A DNA stretch of 64,000 nucleotides from CAVRXQ01 sp963849105 (GTDB taxonomy: Bacteria > Actinomycetota > Acidimicrobiia > Acidimicrobiales > Bog-793), in contig CAWKGD010000003.1 of NCBI GenBank assembly GCA_963849105.1, positions 558,001 through 622,000 on the forward strand, in the 5' to 3' direction. Below are positions 44,384-53,407 of the stretch, one piece after another. Position 1 is the first letter of the stretch. Each line of letters opens with the position of its first letter. The position numbers and the translations under genes are program-made. Below the pieces are notes generated by a model. That model did no database searches. It worked only from the letters and a program-made list of their open reading frames with translations, and was not told the origin of the DNA.

Positions 44384-45567
44384 CACGGGATCCACAGCTC
44401 GACGCGAAAACCCGACGTCGTCGGCGTCGCTGTGAGCTCACCTCCGAGAAGCTCAGCTCGCTCACGCATGCCGGTCAGCCCATAACCCACACCAGAAGTG
44501 ATGGCTAGAGGTTGACCTTCTGCCAACAAGTCCTCGACGACCAGCCGCGTCCCTTGCGGCTCGTAAGACAACCCCATCTCCACCGTTTTCGCCACCGCGT
44601 GTTTACGCACGTTCGTCAAGGCTTCTTGCGCAACCCGGTAGAGGGTGAGTCGCACCTCGGACGAGAGTTCGCGTTCTCGGCCGTTGATCTCAAATGTGCA
44701 CGGGATACCAGTGTCATCGACAAAAGACCGAGCCAGGACCCCGAGACTTTCGGGACCGGGCAAGGCCTCGTCGCGTAACACACCAATGGCTCGTCGTGCC
44801 TCATCGAGGCCCGTCTTTGCGAGTCCGTGTGCGCGTTCGACGGTCTCGGCCAGCTTCGGATCGTCTTGATGCTGCGCCGCGAGCAGGCGCGCACCCTCGA
44901 GCTGAAGGGCTAGGCCCGAGAGTGAATGGGCGAGCACGTCATGCATCTCTCGCGCGAGCCGTTGTCGCTCGGCGAGGGTCGCCGCCACGGCCAGCGCCTC
45001 GCGATTTTGTTCGAGTTCGAGCAACAGCTGCCGCGCCTGCTCCTCTCCTTCCCTCAGCCGACGGGCGAGTAGGGCCAACAGGTAGAACGCCATCACTCCG
45101 ACAGCCTTGGTCGCGACCGAGCCAATCCAGCTCCCGTGGGATACCGCGCTCGCGACGACGAGGGCGACGAGTGTCGTAGTAGCGACCGCGATGCTGGTCA
45201 CGAAGGGAAGGCGCCAGGCCGCCATGGCTGCGGCGAGGAATGCTCCGAGGTAGCCGGGGCCGTTCGGCTGCAGCCAGACGAGAGTCGCTGAGCTGCCGAC
45301 GATCACGGCAAGAGAGCAGACCTGGACCACCCTCGCACCGAGGGGAGCGCGCAGCGCGCCGGCGACGCCGACGACGATCCCCAACAGCGTGAGAAGCACC
45401 CCGAGGCGGTGGCCGGAGAGCCCCGGACGCGGATGGGTGAGTGAAGCGCTGACCGCGATGAGAACCACGAGCGCGATCGCGAGGGCCCGCAAGGACCGTA
45501 TCCCGCCTTGGCCCAGGAGTGCGCCCTCGTGCGGGACCGCTTTCGAGGTTGCTGACGTGTTCACCAT
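44380..45567 (-). CDS. Sensor histidine kinase, HisKA_3 (DesK/NarX-like)
   Basis: 395 residues (405 if the ATG at 45600 is used). Five or six helices (about 25-170) form an MHYT/DesK-like membrane sensor without a large outer loop. The HisKA_3 box is LAREMHDVLAHSLSGL with the phosphorylated His, and the ATPase has the N box and GVGYGLTGMRERAELLGG. The membrane-embedded sensor and adjacent ABC exporters suggest sensing of a membrane-active compound. Confidence 0.85.
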   Translation of the reverse strand: MVNTSATSKAVPHEGALLGQGGIRSLRALAIALVVLIAVSASLTHPRPGLSGHRLGVLLTLLGIVVGVAGALRAPLGARVVQVCSLAVIVGSSATLVWLQPNGPGYLGAFLAAAMAAWRLPFVTSIAVATTTLVALVVASAVSHGSWIGSVATKAVGVMAFYLLALLARRLREGEEQARQLLLELEQNREALAVAATLAERQRLAREMHDVLAHSLSGLALQLEGARLLAAQHQDDPKLAETVERAHGLAKTGLDEARRAIGVLRDEALPGPESLGVLARSFVDDTGIPCTFEINGRERELSSEVRLTLYRVAQEALTNVRKHAVAKTVEMGLSYEPQGTRLVVEDLLAEGQPLAITSGVGYGLTGMRERAELLGGELTATPTTSGFRVELWIPW

Positions 45568-45740
45568 GCGGAGGGTAGGCGCGGGGAACGCGTCGATCAT
45601 CGCCCTGTGGTTTGAGCCTTGCGTGCGTCTTCCTCCACCCTCGGATGGACTCTCTTCAACCCACGGGTGATCTGCAGTGCGTCTCCGAGTTCAATCTGCA
45701 CGCCGATGACGATGAGATCGCGCGAAGCGACGATGGACAC

Positions 45741-46721
45741 ATGACCGACACCATCGAACAAGAGCTTCAAGCAGGCAATCCAGGCATCGGTGCGCAGCAG
45801 ACACCGGATCGGGTGATCAGCGTTCGGGGTCTCGTCAAGCGCTACGGCAACGACGTCGCTGTCGGTGGCATCGACCTCGACGTTGGACGAGGAGAGATTT
45901 TCGCTTTCCTCGGGCCGAACGGTGCCGGCAAGACGACGACTGTCGAAATCCTCGAAGGTTTTCGCAGGCGCAACGACGGCGAAGTCTCCGTGCTCGGCGT
46001 CGACCCGGCCGAGGCCAACGGCGCCTGGCGCAACCGCGTCGGAATCGTGCTGCAACAGTCGCACCCTGAGCCCGGGCTGAGCGTTCGCGAGTGCCTCGAC
46101 CTCTACGCCGGCTACTACACCTCGCCGCGCGACGTCAGAGAGACGATCGCCCTCGTCGGCCTCGAGAAGCAGGCCGGCACCCTTGCCGAGCATCTCTCTG
46201 GTGGCCAGCTCCGGCGCCTCGACGTGGCCCTCGCCCTGGTTGGGGACCCGGAGCTGATCTTCCTCGACGAGCCGACCACAGGCTTCGACCCTTCTGCTCG
46301 GCGCAACGCGTGGGAGATGGTCGAGGGTCTGCGGTGGCTGGGAAAGTCCGTTCTTCTCACCACGCACTACATGGATGAGGCGGAGCACCTCGCTGATCGG
46401 ATCGCCGTCATCTGCGCCGGCAGGATCGTCGCCGAAGGAACGCCTCAGACTCTTGGCGGGCGCGACCGACTCGCAACGCGCATTGCTTTTACCCTCCCCC
46501 CCGGCGTCGGCGTGAGCGAACTCCCACCACGCCTGCAGCTCGTTGTCGAGCGCGGCCCGGCGCACTCAGTAGTGCTGCACAGCCGGAGCCCACTCGGCCA
46601 CTTGAACGAGCTGACCAACTGGGCAGCCGAAACAGGGATTGAGCTCAACGAGCTCGAAGTCCGCCGGCCGACCCTCGAGGAGGTCTACCTCTCGTTTACC
46701 GACCACCCAAAGGAGAACTGA
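45741..46721 (+). CDS. ABC exporter ATPase (DrrA-like)
   Basis: 326 residues from ATG 45741. Walker A GPNGAGKT, signature LSGGQLRRLDVALAL and Walker B LIFLDEPTTGFDP are intact; the C-terminal 80 residues form the usual DrrA extension. It is divergent from the kinase gene (173 nt) and overlaps the micro-ORF start by one base. With the ABC-2 permease at 46830 it would export a lipid, antibiotic or peptide. Confidence 0.85.
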   Translation: MTDTIEQELQAGNPGIGAQQTPDRVISVRGLVKRYGNDVAVGGIDLDVGRGEIFAFLGPNGAGKTTTVEILEGFRRRNDGEVSVLGVDPAEANGAWRNRVGIVLQQSHPEPGLSVRECLDLYAGYYTSPRDVRETIALVGLEKQAGTLAEHLSGGQLRRLDVALALVGDPELIFLDEPTTGFDPSARRNAWEMVEGLRWLGKSVLLTTHYMDEAEHLADRIAVICAGRIVAEGTPQTLGGRDRLATRIAFTLPPGVGVSELPPRLQLVVERGPAHSVVLHSRSPLGHLNELTNWAAETGIELNELEVRRPTLEEVYLSFTDHPKEN

Positions 46722-46795
46722 TGATCATCCTCATCCGCTTCCTGTTGCGCCTTTACCGCGCCCACAAGAACCGGACACTCGAGCACGTCGCTTGA
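46721..46795 (+). CDS. 24-residue micro-ORF, duplicate of the permease N-terminus
   Basis: ATG at 46721 overlaps the ATPase TGA by one base and has AGGAG 5 nt upstream. The product begins MIILIRFLLRLYRAHKN and ends at 24 residues. The next gene begins MIFLIRWLYRRHRAHRD, so the two share a hydrophobic-basic leader both in protein and in DNA (GTTCCTGTTGCG versus related bases at the same spacing). It may be a leader peptide controlling the permease, a small membrane subunit, or the relic of a tandem duplication. Confidence 0.5.
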   Translation: MIILIRFLLRLYRAHKNRTLEHVA

Positions 46796-46829
46796 CCCGG
46801 TATCGCTCCGACCCTGAAAGGACACTCTC

Positions 46830-47696
46830 GTGATATTCCTCATTCGCTGGCTCTACCGCCGCCACCGCGCCCACAGGGACGAGTCGCAACCCGCACGGGC
46901 CTCCCGTGCGGGCGCGGCGCGAGGAACGTTATGTCTCGTGCTCCACGAGGCTCGCTACGACCTGCTCGCTTTCGCGCGGAACAAGCAGGCGCGTTTCTTC
47001 ACCCTGCTGCTTCCGCTCGTCTTCCTCGTCATCCTCGTCGGCATGTTCGGCAATCACACGGTCGGCCCGGCACACATAAAGGAGTCGACCTACTTCGTCC
47101 CCGGTCTCGCGGCCCTCGCGGTGATCTCGTCTTCCTTCGTCAACCTCGTCATGTCGATCACCGCCCAGCGCGAGTCAGGAGTCCTCAAGCGCCGCCGCGT
47201 CACTCCTGTTCCCGCATCCGTGCTCATCGCCGGCCGGGCGCTCAGCACGATGACCGTCTCGCTCGGCGTACTGGCGGCCGTGCTCGTGGTGGGACGCTTC
47301 GCTTACGACGTTCGCCTTCCGGTGGGGGCGATCCCCGCCGTTGCCCTTATCGCCATCGTCGGCTCGATCACCTTCTGCGTCCTCGGCTACGCGCTTTCTT
47401 CGCTCATCGGCTCCGCCGACGCAGCGCAGCCGATCGTGCAGGCGATCGTCCTGCCGCTCTACTTCATCTCGGGGGTCTTCGTCCCGGCCGTTGAACTCCC
47501 CGCCTGGCTCCGCCGAGTCGCCGAAGTGTTCCCCGTCGAGCGCCTCGCCGACAGCCTGCACCAGGCCTTTGATGTCGCGCCGCGCGCGACATCGGTCGCC
47601 TGGAGCGACCTCGGTGTCCTCGCCCTCTGGATCGGTGCAGGTCTCGCGGTCGCGCTCTGGCGTTTCAAGTGGACTCCTGCCGGCCGTTCGGCATGA
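46830..47696 (+). CDS. ABC-2 type permease of the exporter
   Basis: 288 residues. A hydrophobic-basic leader (1-35) not usual for the family is followed by the ABC-2 core: ARNKQARFFTLLLPLVFLVIL, five more helices (about 100-280) and the typical IVLPLYFISGVFVPAVELP and PVERLADSLHQAF loops. GTG start with GAAAGGA upstream. It pairs with the ATPase encoded just before. Confidence 0.85.
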   Translation: MIFLIRWLYRRHRAHRDESQPARASRAGAARGTLCLVLHEARYDLLAFARNKQARFFTLLLPLVFLVILVGMFGNHTVGPAHIKESTYFVPGLAALAVISSSFVNLVMSITAQRESGVLKRRRVTPVPASVLIAGRALSTMTVSLGVLAAVLVVGRFAYDVRLPVGAIPAVALIAIVGSITFCVLGYALSSLIGSADAAQPIVQAIVLPLYFISGVFVPAVELPAWLRRVAEVFPVERLADSLHQAFDVAPRATSVAWSDLGVLALWIGAGLAVALWRFKWTPAGRSA

Positions 47697-47731
47697 CTGC
47701 GCAGGCTCGGGCTGAAAGGAGCCGGGTTCCC

Positions 47732-48520
47732 ATGACTCTCACGACTACATCTGTCACAAGCTATTCGAGCGAATCAAACCTTGATGCCGTCAAACTCGTC
47801 TCGCTCTGTAAGTCCTACGGCCGTCGACGCCACCGCAGCCAGGTACTGCAAGGTGTAACGGCGAGCTTTCCCAAAGGCACCCTCACCGCGGTTATGGGGC
47901 TGTCGGGGTCCGGGAAGTCGACCCTGCTCCAGTGTGCGGCCGGCCTCGACCGGCCAAGCGCCGGCAGCGTCCACCTCGGTGAGATTGACGTCACCGGCCT
48001 GCGTCGGAAGAAGGTCTCGGTGCTACGACGTCAGAGAATCGGATTCGTGTTCCAGGCGCTCAACCTCGTACCGACCCTTTCGGTGGCCGAGAACATCGCG
48101 CTGCCCCTTCGCCTCGACGGCCGCCGCGTCAACCGCAAACGTGTCCAAGAGTTAGCGGGTCTGGTCGGAATCGCCGACATGCTGCGCCGGTTGCCGGACA
48201 CGCTCTCTGGCGGCCAGCAACAACGGGTCGCGATCGCTCGAGCGCTTATCACTGATCCCGAAGTCATCTTTGCTGACGAGCCAACGGCTGCGCTCGACCC
48301 CTATACCACTGAGTCAGTTCTTGGCCTCCTACGCAAGGTGGTCGATGAACTGCACCAGACGGTCATCGTTGTCACCCACCAGCCGAGTGTGGCGGCGTGG
48401 GCGGACCGTGTCCTTCTCTTGGATCGTGGGCGTCTTGTCGGAACGATGGAGGCACCCAATCCGACGGAACTGATCAACGAGTTACAGCGGTTGGGTGCGG
48501 GTGAGGAGACGGTCTCATGA
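47732..48520 (+). CDS. ABC transporter ATPase, MacB/LolD type
   Basis: 262 residues. Walker A GLSGSGKST, signature LSGGQQQRVAIAR and Walker B VIFADEPTAALDP are intact, as is the MacB-type GFVFQALNLVPTLS Q-loop. AAAGGAG lies 10 nt before ATG 47732. It overlaps the FtsX-like permease gene by ATGA. MacB-type systems move lipoproteins, peptides or antibiotics without crossing a full channel. Confidence 0.85.
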   Translation: MTLTTTSVTSYSSESNLDAVKLVSLCKSYGRRRHRSQVLQGVTASFPKGTLTAVMGLSGSGKSTLLQCAAGLDRPSAGSVHLGEIDVTGLRRKKVSVLRRQRIGFVFQALNLVPTLSVAENIALPLRLDGRRVNRKRVQELAGLVGIADMLRRLPDTLSGGQQQRVAIARALITDPEVIFADEPTAALDPYTTESVLGLLRKVVDELHQTVIVVTHQPSVAAWADRVLLLDRGRLVGTMEAPNPTELINELQRLGAGEETVS

Positions 48521-51078
48521 GACAGCTCCTCGCGACATTTCGCCACCGACCGGCGCCGCTCATCGGCACGTTCGTCGCGCTGACGGTAGCGGCGGTACTC
48601 GTCACGATGACCACCATGTTTCTGGGGACGGCCCTCACGTTGTCCGTTCCTGCTCAGCGACTCGCGGGCGCGGCGGTGGCCGTGACCGGGAACCCAAACG
48701 TCACTATCCATTCCATCCCGAGCGGCCAGAACGCCGAGACCGACGTACTCCCTCTCCCCGATTACCGACGCGTGCCGGTCGGTCTCGCCCGTCGCTTGGC
48801 CGCGGTGCGGGGCGTGCAGTCCGCGATTCCCGACATCTCGTTGCAGGTCGCGCTTGAGCTGCCCAACGGGCGGGTCGCGACGGGCAGTGCTGCCGACCCA
48901 ATCGAAGGGCACGCATGGGAGAGTGCCCCACTCACTCCCTTCCATCTGACCCAAGGCCATAGCCCTCTCGCGGCTGGCGAGATCGTCATTGGTGCGGGCC
49001 TCGCCGCTTCGTCGGATTTACGCGTTGGCTCCGCTGTCCGCATGGTCGGCGAGCCGCTTCCCGCCTTTCGTGTCGTCGGTGTGGCCACCACGACCGGTGA
49101 CAACCCTGCCGAGAACTGGACGGTGTTCTTCTCGAACGCAGAGGCCGCTTCGTTATACGGCCACCCGGGACAGGCTGATCTGATCGGAATCGTCGCGCGA
49201 CCGGGGGTGTCCGCTACCGCGCTCGCCGCCCGTGTGCGATCCAAGCTCGGCGATACGAACCTGACCGTGTTCAGCGGAACGCAGACCGGCAAAGCCGAGG
49301 ACCTCGCCGCCAACATCGACAAGCTGGGCCTGATACAGCTCGCGACGAGTGCCGGTATCTACGTCGTATCGATCGCGTTCTTTGTCGTCGCCGGGACGGT
49401 CGCGCTGTCGGTCGCGATGCGTTGGCGCAACCTTGCGCTCTTGCGAGCTATTGGCGCGACGCCTGGCCAAATACGGCGCATGCTCGTTCTCGAGTTCGCC
49501 ATTCTCGGCACCGTCGCTGGCCTCGTGGCCTACCTGCCGGCAGTGGTGCTCGGAAGATTGTCTCTGGACGGGCTCGGCGCGCACCAACTCCTCCCGCCCT
49601 CGCCACACGCCTGGACGAGCCCGTTGATGCTGCTCGTCGCCGCCGGCGCGGGCGTCTTCGTCGCTGAAGCGGCGGGAATGGTCTCGGCGCGACGTGTCAG
49701 CCGCATACGGCCGGCCGCAGCACTCGTCGAGACGACAGTCGAGCCCCGTCTTATTCACCCGGTGCGACTCCTGCTCGGACTTGGTTTCCTCGGCGGTGGC
49801 GGTGCGCTGTGTTTTCTCATAGTGACCGTCTCCTTCAGCGTCCAGCTCGATCTCACCCTCGCCATCGCCACCGGCTTGTCCTTCTTGATCGCGATTGCGC
49901 TGCTCGGGCCGGTGCTCGTCCGCATAGCAGAACTCGTCCTGCGATTGCCGCTGCTGCTGGTCTCTGGCGTGGGGGGCCGCTTGGCGCTGGCCGATGTCCG
50001 CAGGCGCCCTCGCCGATTGGCCGCGGCGGTCACGGCGGTTGCCCTCGGCGTCGGTTTCGTCAGCGCCGAGTACCTGATCGATGTCACCCAGACCCACGGG
50101 GCAGTCGTCCAGGGCGGCCAGCGCCTCGTCGCCAACGTTGTGGTGTCCGCGCCAGGTCCCGGACTCGCTGCCAGTGCACTCCCCGCGATCGCCTCTCAAC
50201 CGGGAGTATCCGAGGCGATCGGACTCATACCAACGACAGTGTTTGTTCCCGACCCTGGCAACGACTCCGCGCTGGCCGAGGCGGTCACTCCTGGCTCACT
50301 CGGGTCGGTGCTCAATCTGCAGGTGATCTCCGGCAGCCTTGACCACTTCGGCCCGGGAGACATCGCGCTCAGCAAGACCATCATCGGTCCGCTCGCAGTG
50401 AACGACCACGTCGGAAAGATGGTCACGACCTACCTCGCAGACGGCACCGTTTATCGGGCCAGATTGACTGCCATCTACCAACGATCGCTCGGCTTTGCTG
50501 ACGTCGTTGTTCCGGTAGGGGCGGCCGGGGGCGGGCACCTCGGATCAGCCACGATGTCCGAGGTGTTGGTCCGGGGCACCCCGAATGCCTCGGCCAGTCA
50601 GCTCTCGTCCGAGGTCGAAGCCCTCACCGGCCGCTTTCCCGGCCTCAGTGTTGCCAGCCGCAGTGTCGTGAATGCCCAAGCGGAGCTGTACCTGTCGAAC
50701 CAGTCGTACAGCAACAACCTCTTTCTCGCGTTGATCGTCCTCCTCGCATCGGTCACCCTTGTGAACAGCCTCGTCATGGCGACCATCGAGCGGCGGGGAG
50801 CGCTGTTACTGCTTCGGCGGGTCGGCGCGACGACCCGGCAGTTGTTCTCGATGACCATCTGGCAGACAACGATCCTCGCTCTCGTTGGTCTCACTCTCGG
50901 CGCAGCGGCGGGTTCAGGCTCCACCATCGTCGTCTCGAAAGCGCTCGCGAACACTTGGATGCCCTACTTGACCTGGCAGCCGACGGTGGTGATTGGTGCC
51001 ACCGCGATCGGTCTGACGGTGCTCGCGATCTTGATACCGACCGTGTTGATGCTCGCCTCGCCCAAGGGCAAGAGATGA
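48517..51078 (+). CDS. FtsX-like ABC permease, duplicated core
   Basis: 853 residues. One N-terminal helix and a periplasmic MacB_PCD-like domain (about 50-260) are followed by an FtsX core (about 275-395, with LLRAIGATPGQIRRM), two further helices, a second periplasmic domain (about 510-725) and a second FtsX core (about 735-850, LLLRRVGATTRQLFS). This is the 10-helix layout of actinobacterial and Firmicutes antimicrobial-peptide transporters such as BceB-like and MacB-like proteins. With the upstream two-component system it resembles a peptide-stress module. Confidence 0.85.
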   Translation: MRQLLATFRHRPAPLIGTFVALTVAAVLVTMTTMFLGTALTLSVPAQRLAGAAVAVTGNPNVTIHSIPSGQNAETDVLPLPDYRRVPVGLARRLAAVRGVQSAIPDISLQVALELPNGRVATGSAADPIEGHAWESAPLTPFHLTQGHSPLAAGEIVIGAGLAASSDLRVGSAVRMVGEPLPAFRVVGVATTTGDNPAENWTVFFSNAEAASLYGHPGQADLIGIVARPGVSATALAARVRSKLGDTNLTVFSGTQTGKAEDLAANIDKLGLIQLATSAGIYVVSIAFFVVAGTVALSVAMRWRNLALLRAIGATPGQIRRMLVLEFAILGTVAGLVAYLPAVVLGRLSLDGLGAHQLLPPSPHAWTSPLMLLVAAGAGVFVAEAAGMVSARRVSRIRPAAALVETTVEPRLIHPVRLLLGLGFLGGGGALCFLIVTVSFSVQLDLTLAIATGLSFLIAIALLGPVLVRIAELVLRLPLLLVSGVGGRLALADVRRRPRRLAAAVTAVALGVGFVSAEYLIDVTQTHGAVVQGGQRLVANVVVSAPGPGLAASALPAIASQPGVSEAIGLIPTTVFVPDPGNDSALAEAVTPGSLGSVLNLQVISGSLDHFGPGDIALSKTIIGPLAVNDHVGKMVTTYLADGTVYRARLTAIYQRSLGFADVVVPVGAAGGGHLGSATMSEVLVRGTPNASASQLSSEVEALTGRFPGLSVASRSVVNAQAELYLSNQSYSNNLFLALIVLLASVTLVNSLVMATIERRGALLLLRRVGATTRQLFSMTIWQTTILALVGLTLGAAAGSGSTIVVSKALANTWMPYLTWQPTVVIGATAIGLTVLAILIPTVLMLASPKGKR

Positions 51079-51388
51079 CGCCAAAAGGTGATGATGCTCG
51101 TCGGGCGCATATCCGCTGTGAACTCTCACACTGATCGCGTTCTCAGAGGACAGTCCGCGCTTTCGACGCGCGATCGATGGACTTGCCGGCCCAGTTGTCG
51201 TCCGGTTCGCTCTTCCGGCGGTTGGCGATTCTCGTCAGGTGTCACATAACAATGACAATGCCTGAGGGTCCACCGCGTCGTCGGGCTCGCCCGCCCGGCC
51301 GAGCGCTCCAACCTGACCTCGGCGATGCTCGGCGACTTCCCGAGTGAACCACCGTTCACCCGAGTTGCTTCTCGACAGTTCCGCGTCG
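51079..51388. other. Non-coding gap after the exporter operon
   Basis: A few 30-40 codon frames exist but none is convincing. No terminator-like hairpin was identified with confidence. Confidence 0.35.
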
Positions 51389-51730
51389 TCAGCGAGTAAG
51401 GGCTGCGGCTAGGTAGGCGAGGCTGATACCGAGAGCGAGGATTGCCGGCGCCGCCTCTTTGATGCCGTCTCCCGTCCTCCGGTGGACGGTCAGAGCCCCG
51501 ATCAACAGCACTGCCATGCCCGCCGCCGCGGCGATGCCCATTGGTCTCCATGACAGCCCGGCGAGAACCCCGGCAGCGGCCGCCAGCTCGGCCACGCCGA
51601 TGAGCCGGTATTGGGCCCACGGGATGTCGAAGTGGCTGGCCGACGCCACCATCTTCGGGTGGCTCAGCATCTTTCCGATGGCCGGGACGACGCAGGCGAC
51701 TGCGAGGAGCAGCGAGAGGGCGATGAACAC
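51389..51730 (-). CDS. DoxX-family membrane protein
   Basis: 113 residues with four helices. The MauE/DoxX-like pattern is visible (VPAIGKMLSHPKMV, YRLIGVAELAAAAGVLAGL). The gene is divergent from the HdeD-like gene with palindromic DNA between them (51803-51815). Family members are linked to thiol or redox homeostasis, but a role here is open. Confidence 0.75.
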   Translation of the reverse strand: MFIALSLLLAVACVVPAIGKMLSHPKMVASASHFDIPWAQYRLIGVAELAAAAGVLAGLSWRPMGIAAAAGMAVLLIGALTVHRRTGDGIKEAAPAILALGISLAYLAAALTR

Positions 51731-51802
51731 GGATCCAGCTCCTTTCGGGAGGCTTGGGCCGGCCCTTGACAGACCGACTGACCGACATCATAATCACTCC
51801 TG

Positions 51803-51815
51803 TGATGAGTCATCA
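51803..51815. promoter_or_regulatory. Palindrome between DoxX and HdeD-like genes
   Basis: TGATGA-G-TCATCA is a perfect inverted repeat, and TCAC-TCCT-GTGA overlaps its left end. It lies 74 nt before the HdeD-like start and 73 nt before the DoxX start, so one regulator could serve both; a TetR gene follows at 52583. Confidence 0.4.
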
Positions 51816-51888
51816 AGTCTGTAGGAGTTCATCAACACAGGCGCCGGCTCGTCGCGCCAATCATCTCCACACGAAAGGAAACGCCGTC

Positions 51889-52458
51889 ATGCTTAAGTCA
51901 CTCAGCACCTCCCTGATCCTTCGGGGCCTGCTCGCCCTCGGCATCGGGGTCGTGGCCCTCGCCTGGCCCGGGGTCACCGTTTTCGCCCTCGTCGTCGTGT
52001 TCGCCGTTTACGCCTTCATCGCGGCCGGCCTGCAGGCGATGCAGGCATTCAGCAGCAGAACCGCCGGGCCGGTCTTCGGGCACCTGCTGCTCGGACTGAT
52101 CGACATCGGCGCCGGCGTGGTCGCCCTGGCCTGGCCGGCGCCCACCGCCCTCGTCCTCGTGTTGGTCGTCGCAAGCTGGGCCATCGTGACCGGCGTGCTC
52201 GGAATCGTCGCCGGATTTCGCCGCGGAGAAGAGGCCGGCACCCGGGCCATGTTCATCCTCGGTGGCTTGGTGTCCGCGGCGTTCGGCGTCGTGCTCTTCG
52301 CTCGCCCCGGCATGGGCGCTATTTCCCTTGCCCTCTTGTTCGGCCTGTTCAACTTGATCGCCGGAAGCTCGATGTTCGTCCGCGGCATCGAGTTGCGCAG
52401 GACCAACGCAGGGCTGCACTCCCTAACTCCGCCGACCGAGATGAAGGCAGCCGCTTGA
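51889..52458 (+). CDS. HdeD/DUF308-family membrane protein
   Basis: 189 residues with six helices arranged as two related halves (GLLALGIGVVALAWPGVTV and LIDIGAGVVALAWPAPTAL repeat the same WPxxT pattern), the hallmark of DUF308/HdeD. AAAGGAA precedes the ATG at 51889. HdeD proteins support acid resistance in enterobacteria; the family is often stress-induced. Confidence 0.8.
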   Translation: MLKSLSTSLILRGLLALGIGVVALAWPGVTVFALVVVFAVYAFIAAGLQAMQAFSSRTAGPVFGHLLLGLIDIGAGVVALAWPAPTALVLVLVVASWAIVTGVLGIVAGFRRGEEAGTRAMFILGGLVSAAFGVVLFARPGMGAISLALLFGLFNLIAGSSMFVRGIELRRTNAGLHSLTPPTEMKAAA

Positions 52459-52582
52459 ACCCATACCGCCCCGAGCCCGGCGGGCGCCAGTCAGGCGCCC
52501 GCCGTTGGCCACGTCGGCGAGATACCACAGTTCTGTAGCATGGAATCAGTAGTGAGACGGCCGCTCAGAAGAGGAGAGAACA

Positions 52583-53236
52583 ATGAACGCGGCAACGACA
52601 AACGGGACCGTCCCGGCCAACAGGCTCGATCGCCGGAAGGCCCGCACGAGGAAGGCACTCATCGACGCCGCCGTCCTGCTCATCGCCGAGGGCCGGGGAG
52701 ACCGAGCAAGCGTCCAAGAGATCACGGAAGTGGCCGACATCGGCTTTGGGTCCTTCTACAACCACTTCACAAGCAAGGAAGAACTGTTCCAGACAGCCTC
52801 GGAAGAGGTGCTCGAACGCTGGGCGCAGATGCTCGACGCCGCCTGCGCCGGTCTCGACGACCCCGCCGAGGTGTTCGCCGTCTCGCTGAGGATCTCCGGC
52901 CGTCTCGCCTGGACCCACCCAGAGGTCGCCGGCTTCATCACCGGCGCCGGTTTGGAGCTCCTCGACGCACCGCGAGGGCTCGCACCGCGCGCCCTTCGCG
53001 ACATACGCGCCGGCCAGGCGATCGGGCGTTTCACCGCGCCTGATGCCGAGATCGCACTCAGCGCCGTTGCCGGTGGTCTCCTCGGCCTGCTTCGTCTCCA
53101 CGAGCGCCACCCCGAACGGGTAGCCGAAAGTGCCGTCGACGAACTCGTCGAGGCCTGCCTTCGCCTGCTCGGGTTACGCGCCAACGAAGCCCGACGCCTC
53201 GCCCGACTCCCTCTGCCCCAGCGAGACAGCTGGTAG
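52583..53236 (+). CDS. TetR-family regulator
   Basis: 217 residues. HTH domain: RTRKALIDAAVLLIAEGRGD, VQEITEVADIGFGSFYNHFTSKEELF. The C-terminal ligand domain is helical. AGAGGAGAG precedes the ATG. Located 124 nt after the HdeD-like gene; it probably acts on itself or the DoxX/HdeD pair, with the palindrome at 51803 a candidate site. Confidence 0.8.
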   Translation: MNAATTNGTVPANRLDRRKARTRKALIDAAVLLIAEGRGDRASVQEITEVADIGFGSFYNHFTSKEELFQTASEEVLERWAQMLDAACAGLDDPAEVFAVSLRISGRLAWTHPEVAGFITGAGLELLDAPRGLAPRALRDIRAGQAIGRFTAPDAEIALSAVAGGLLGLLRLHERHPERVAESAVDELVEACLRLLGLRANEARRLARLPLPQRDSW

Positions 53237-53407
53237 CGCGCTTGTCCTCAGCAGAGCTGCCGAGACGCAAAGATCCGCAGCACGTGTTCTCCCCCGTCCA
53301 CCGGCTATCCAGGCGAGGCCGGGTCCTCCACGATGCACGGGCTGCAACGACGGGAGAATGGTTGATCCAGTACACCAACAGCGCTCCAACCACGATCGGG
53401 CGAGCCC

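Noticed and set aside
49153..50199. Minus-strand frame of 348 codons opposite the FtsX-like gene
   Set aside because: Charged, repetitive composition typical of antisense frames in high-G+C DNA.
51126..51797. Minus-strand frame of 223 codons overlapping the DoxX gene
   Set aside because: Pro/Arg-rich and in a different frame from the clear DoxX protein.
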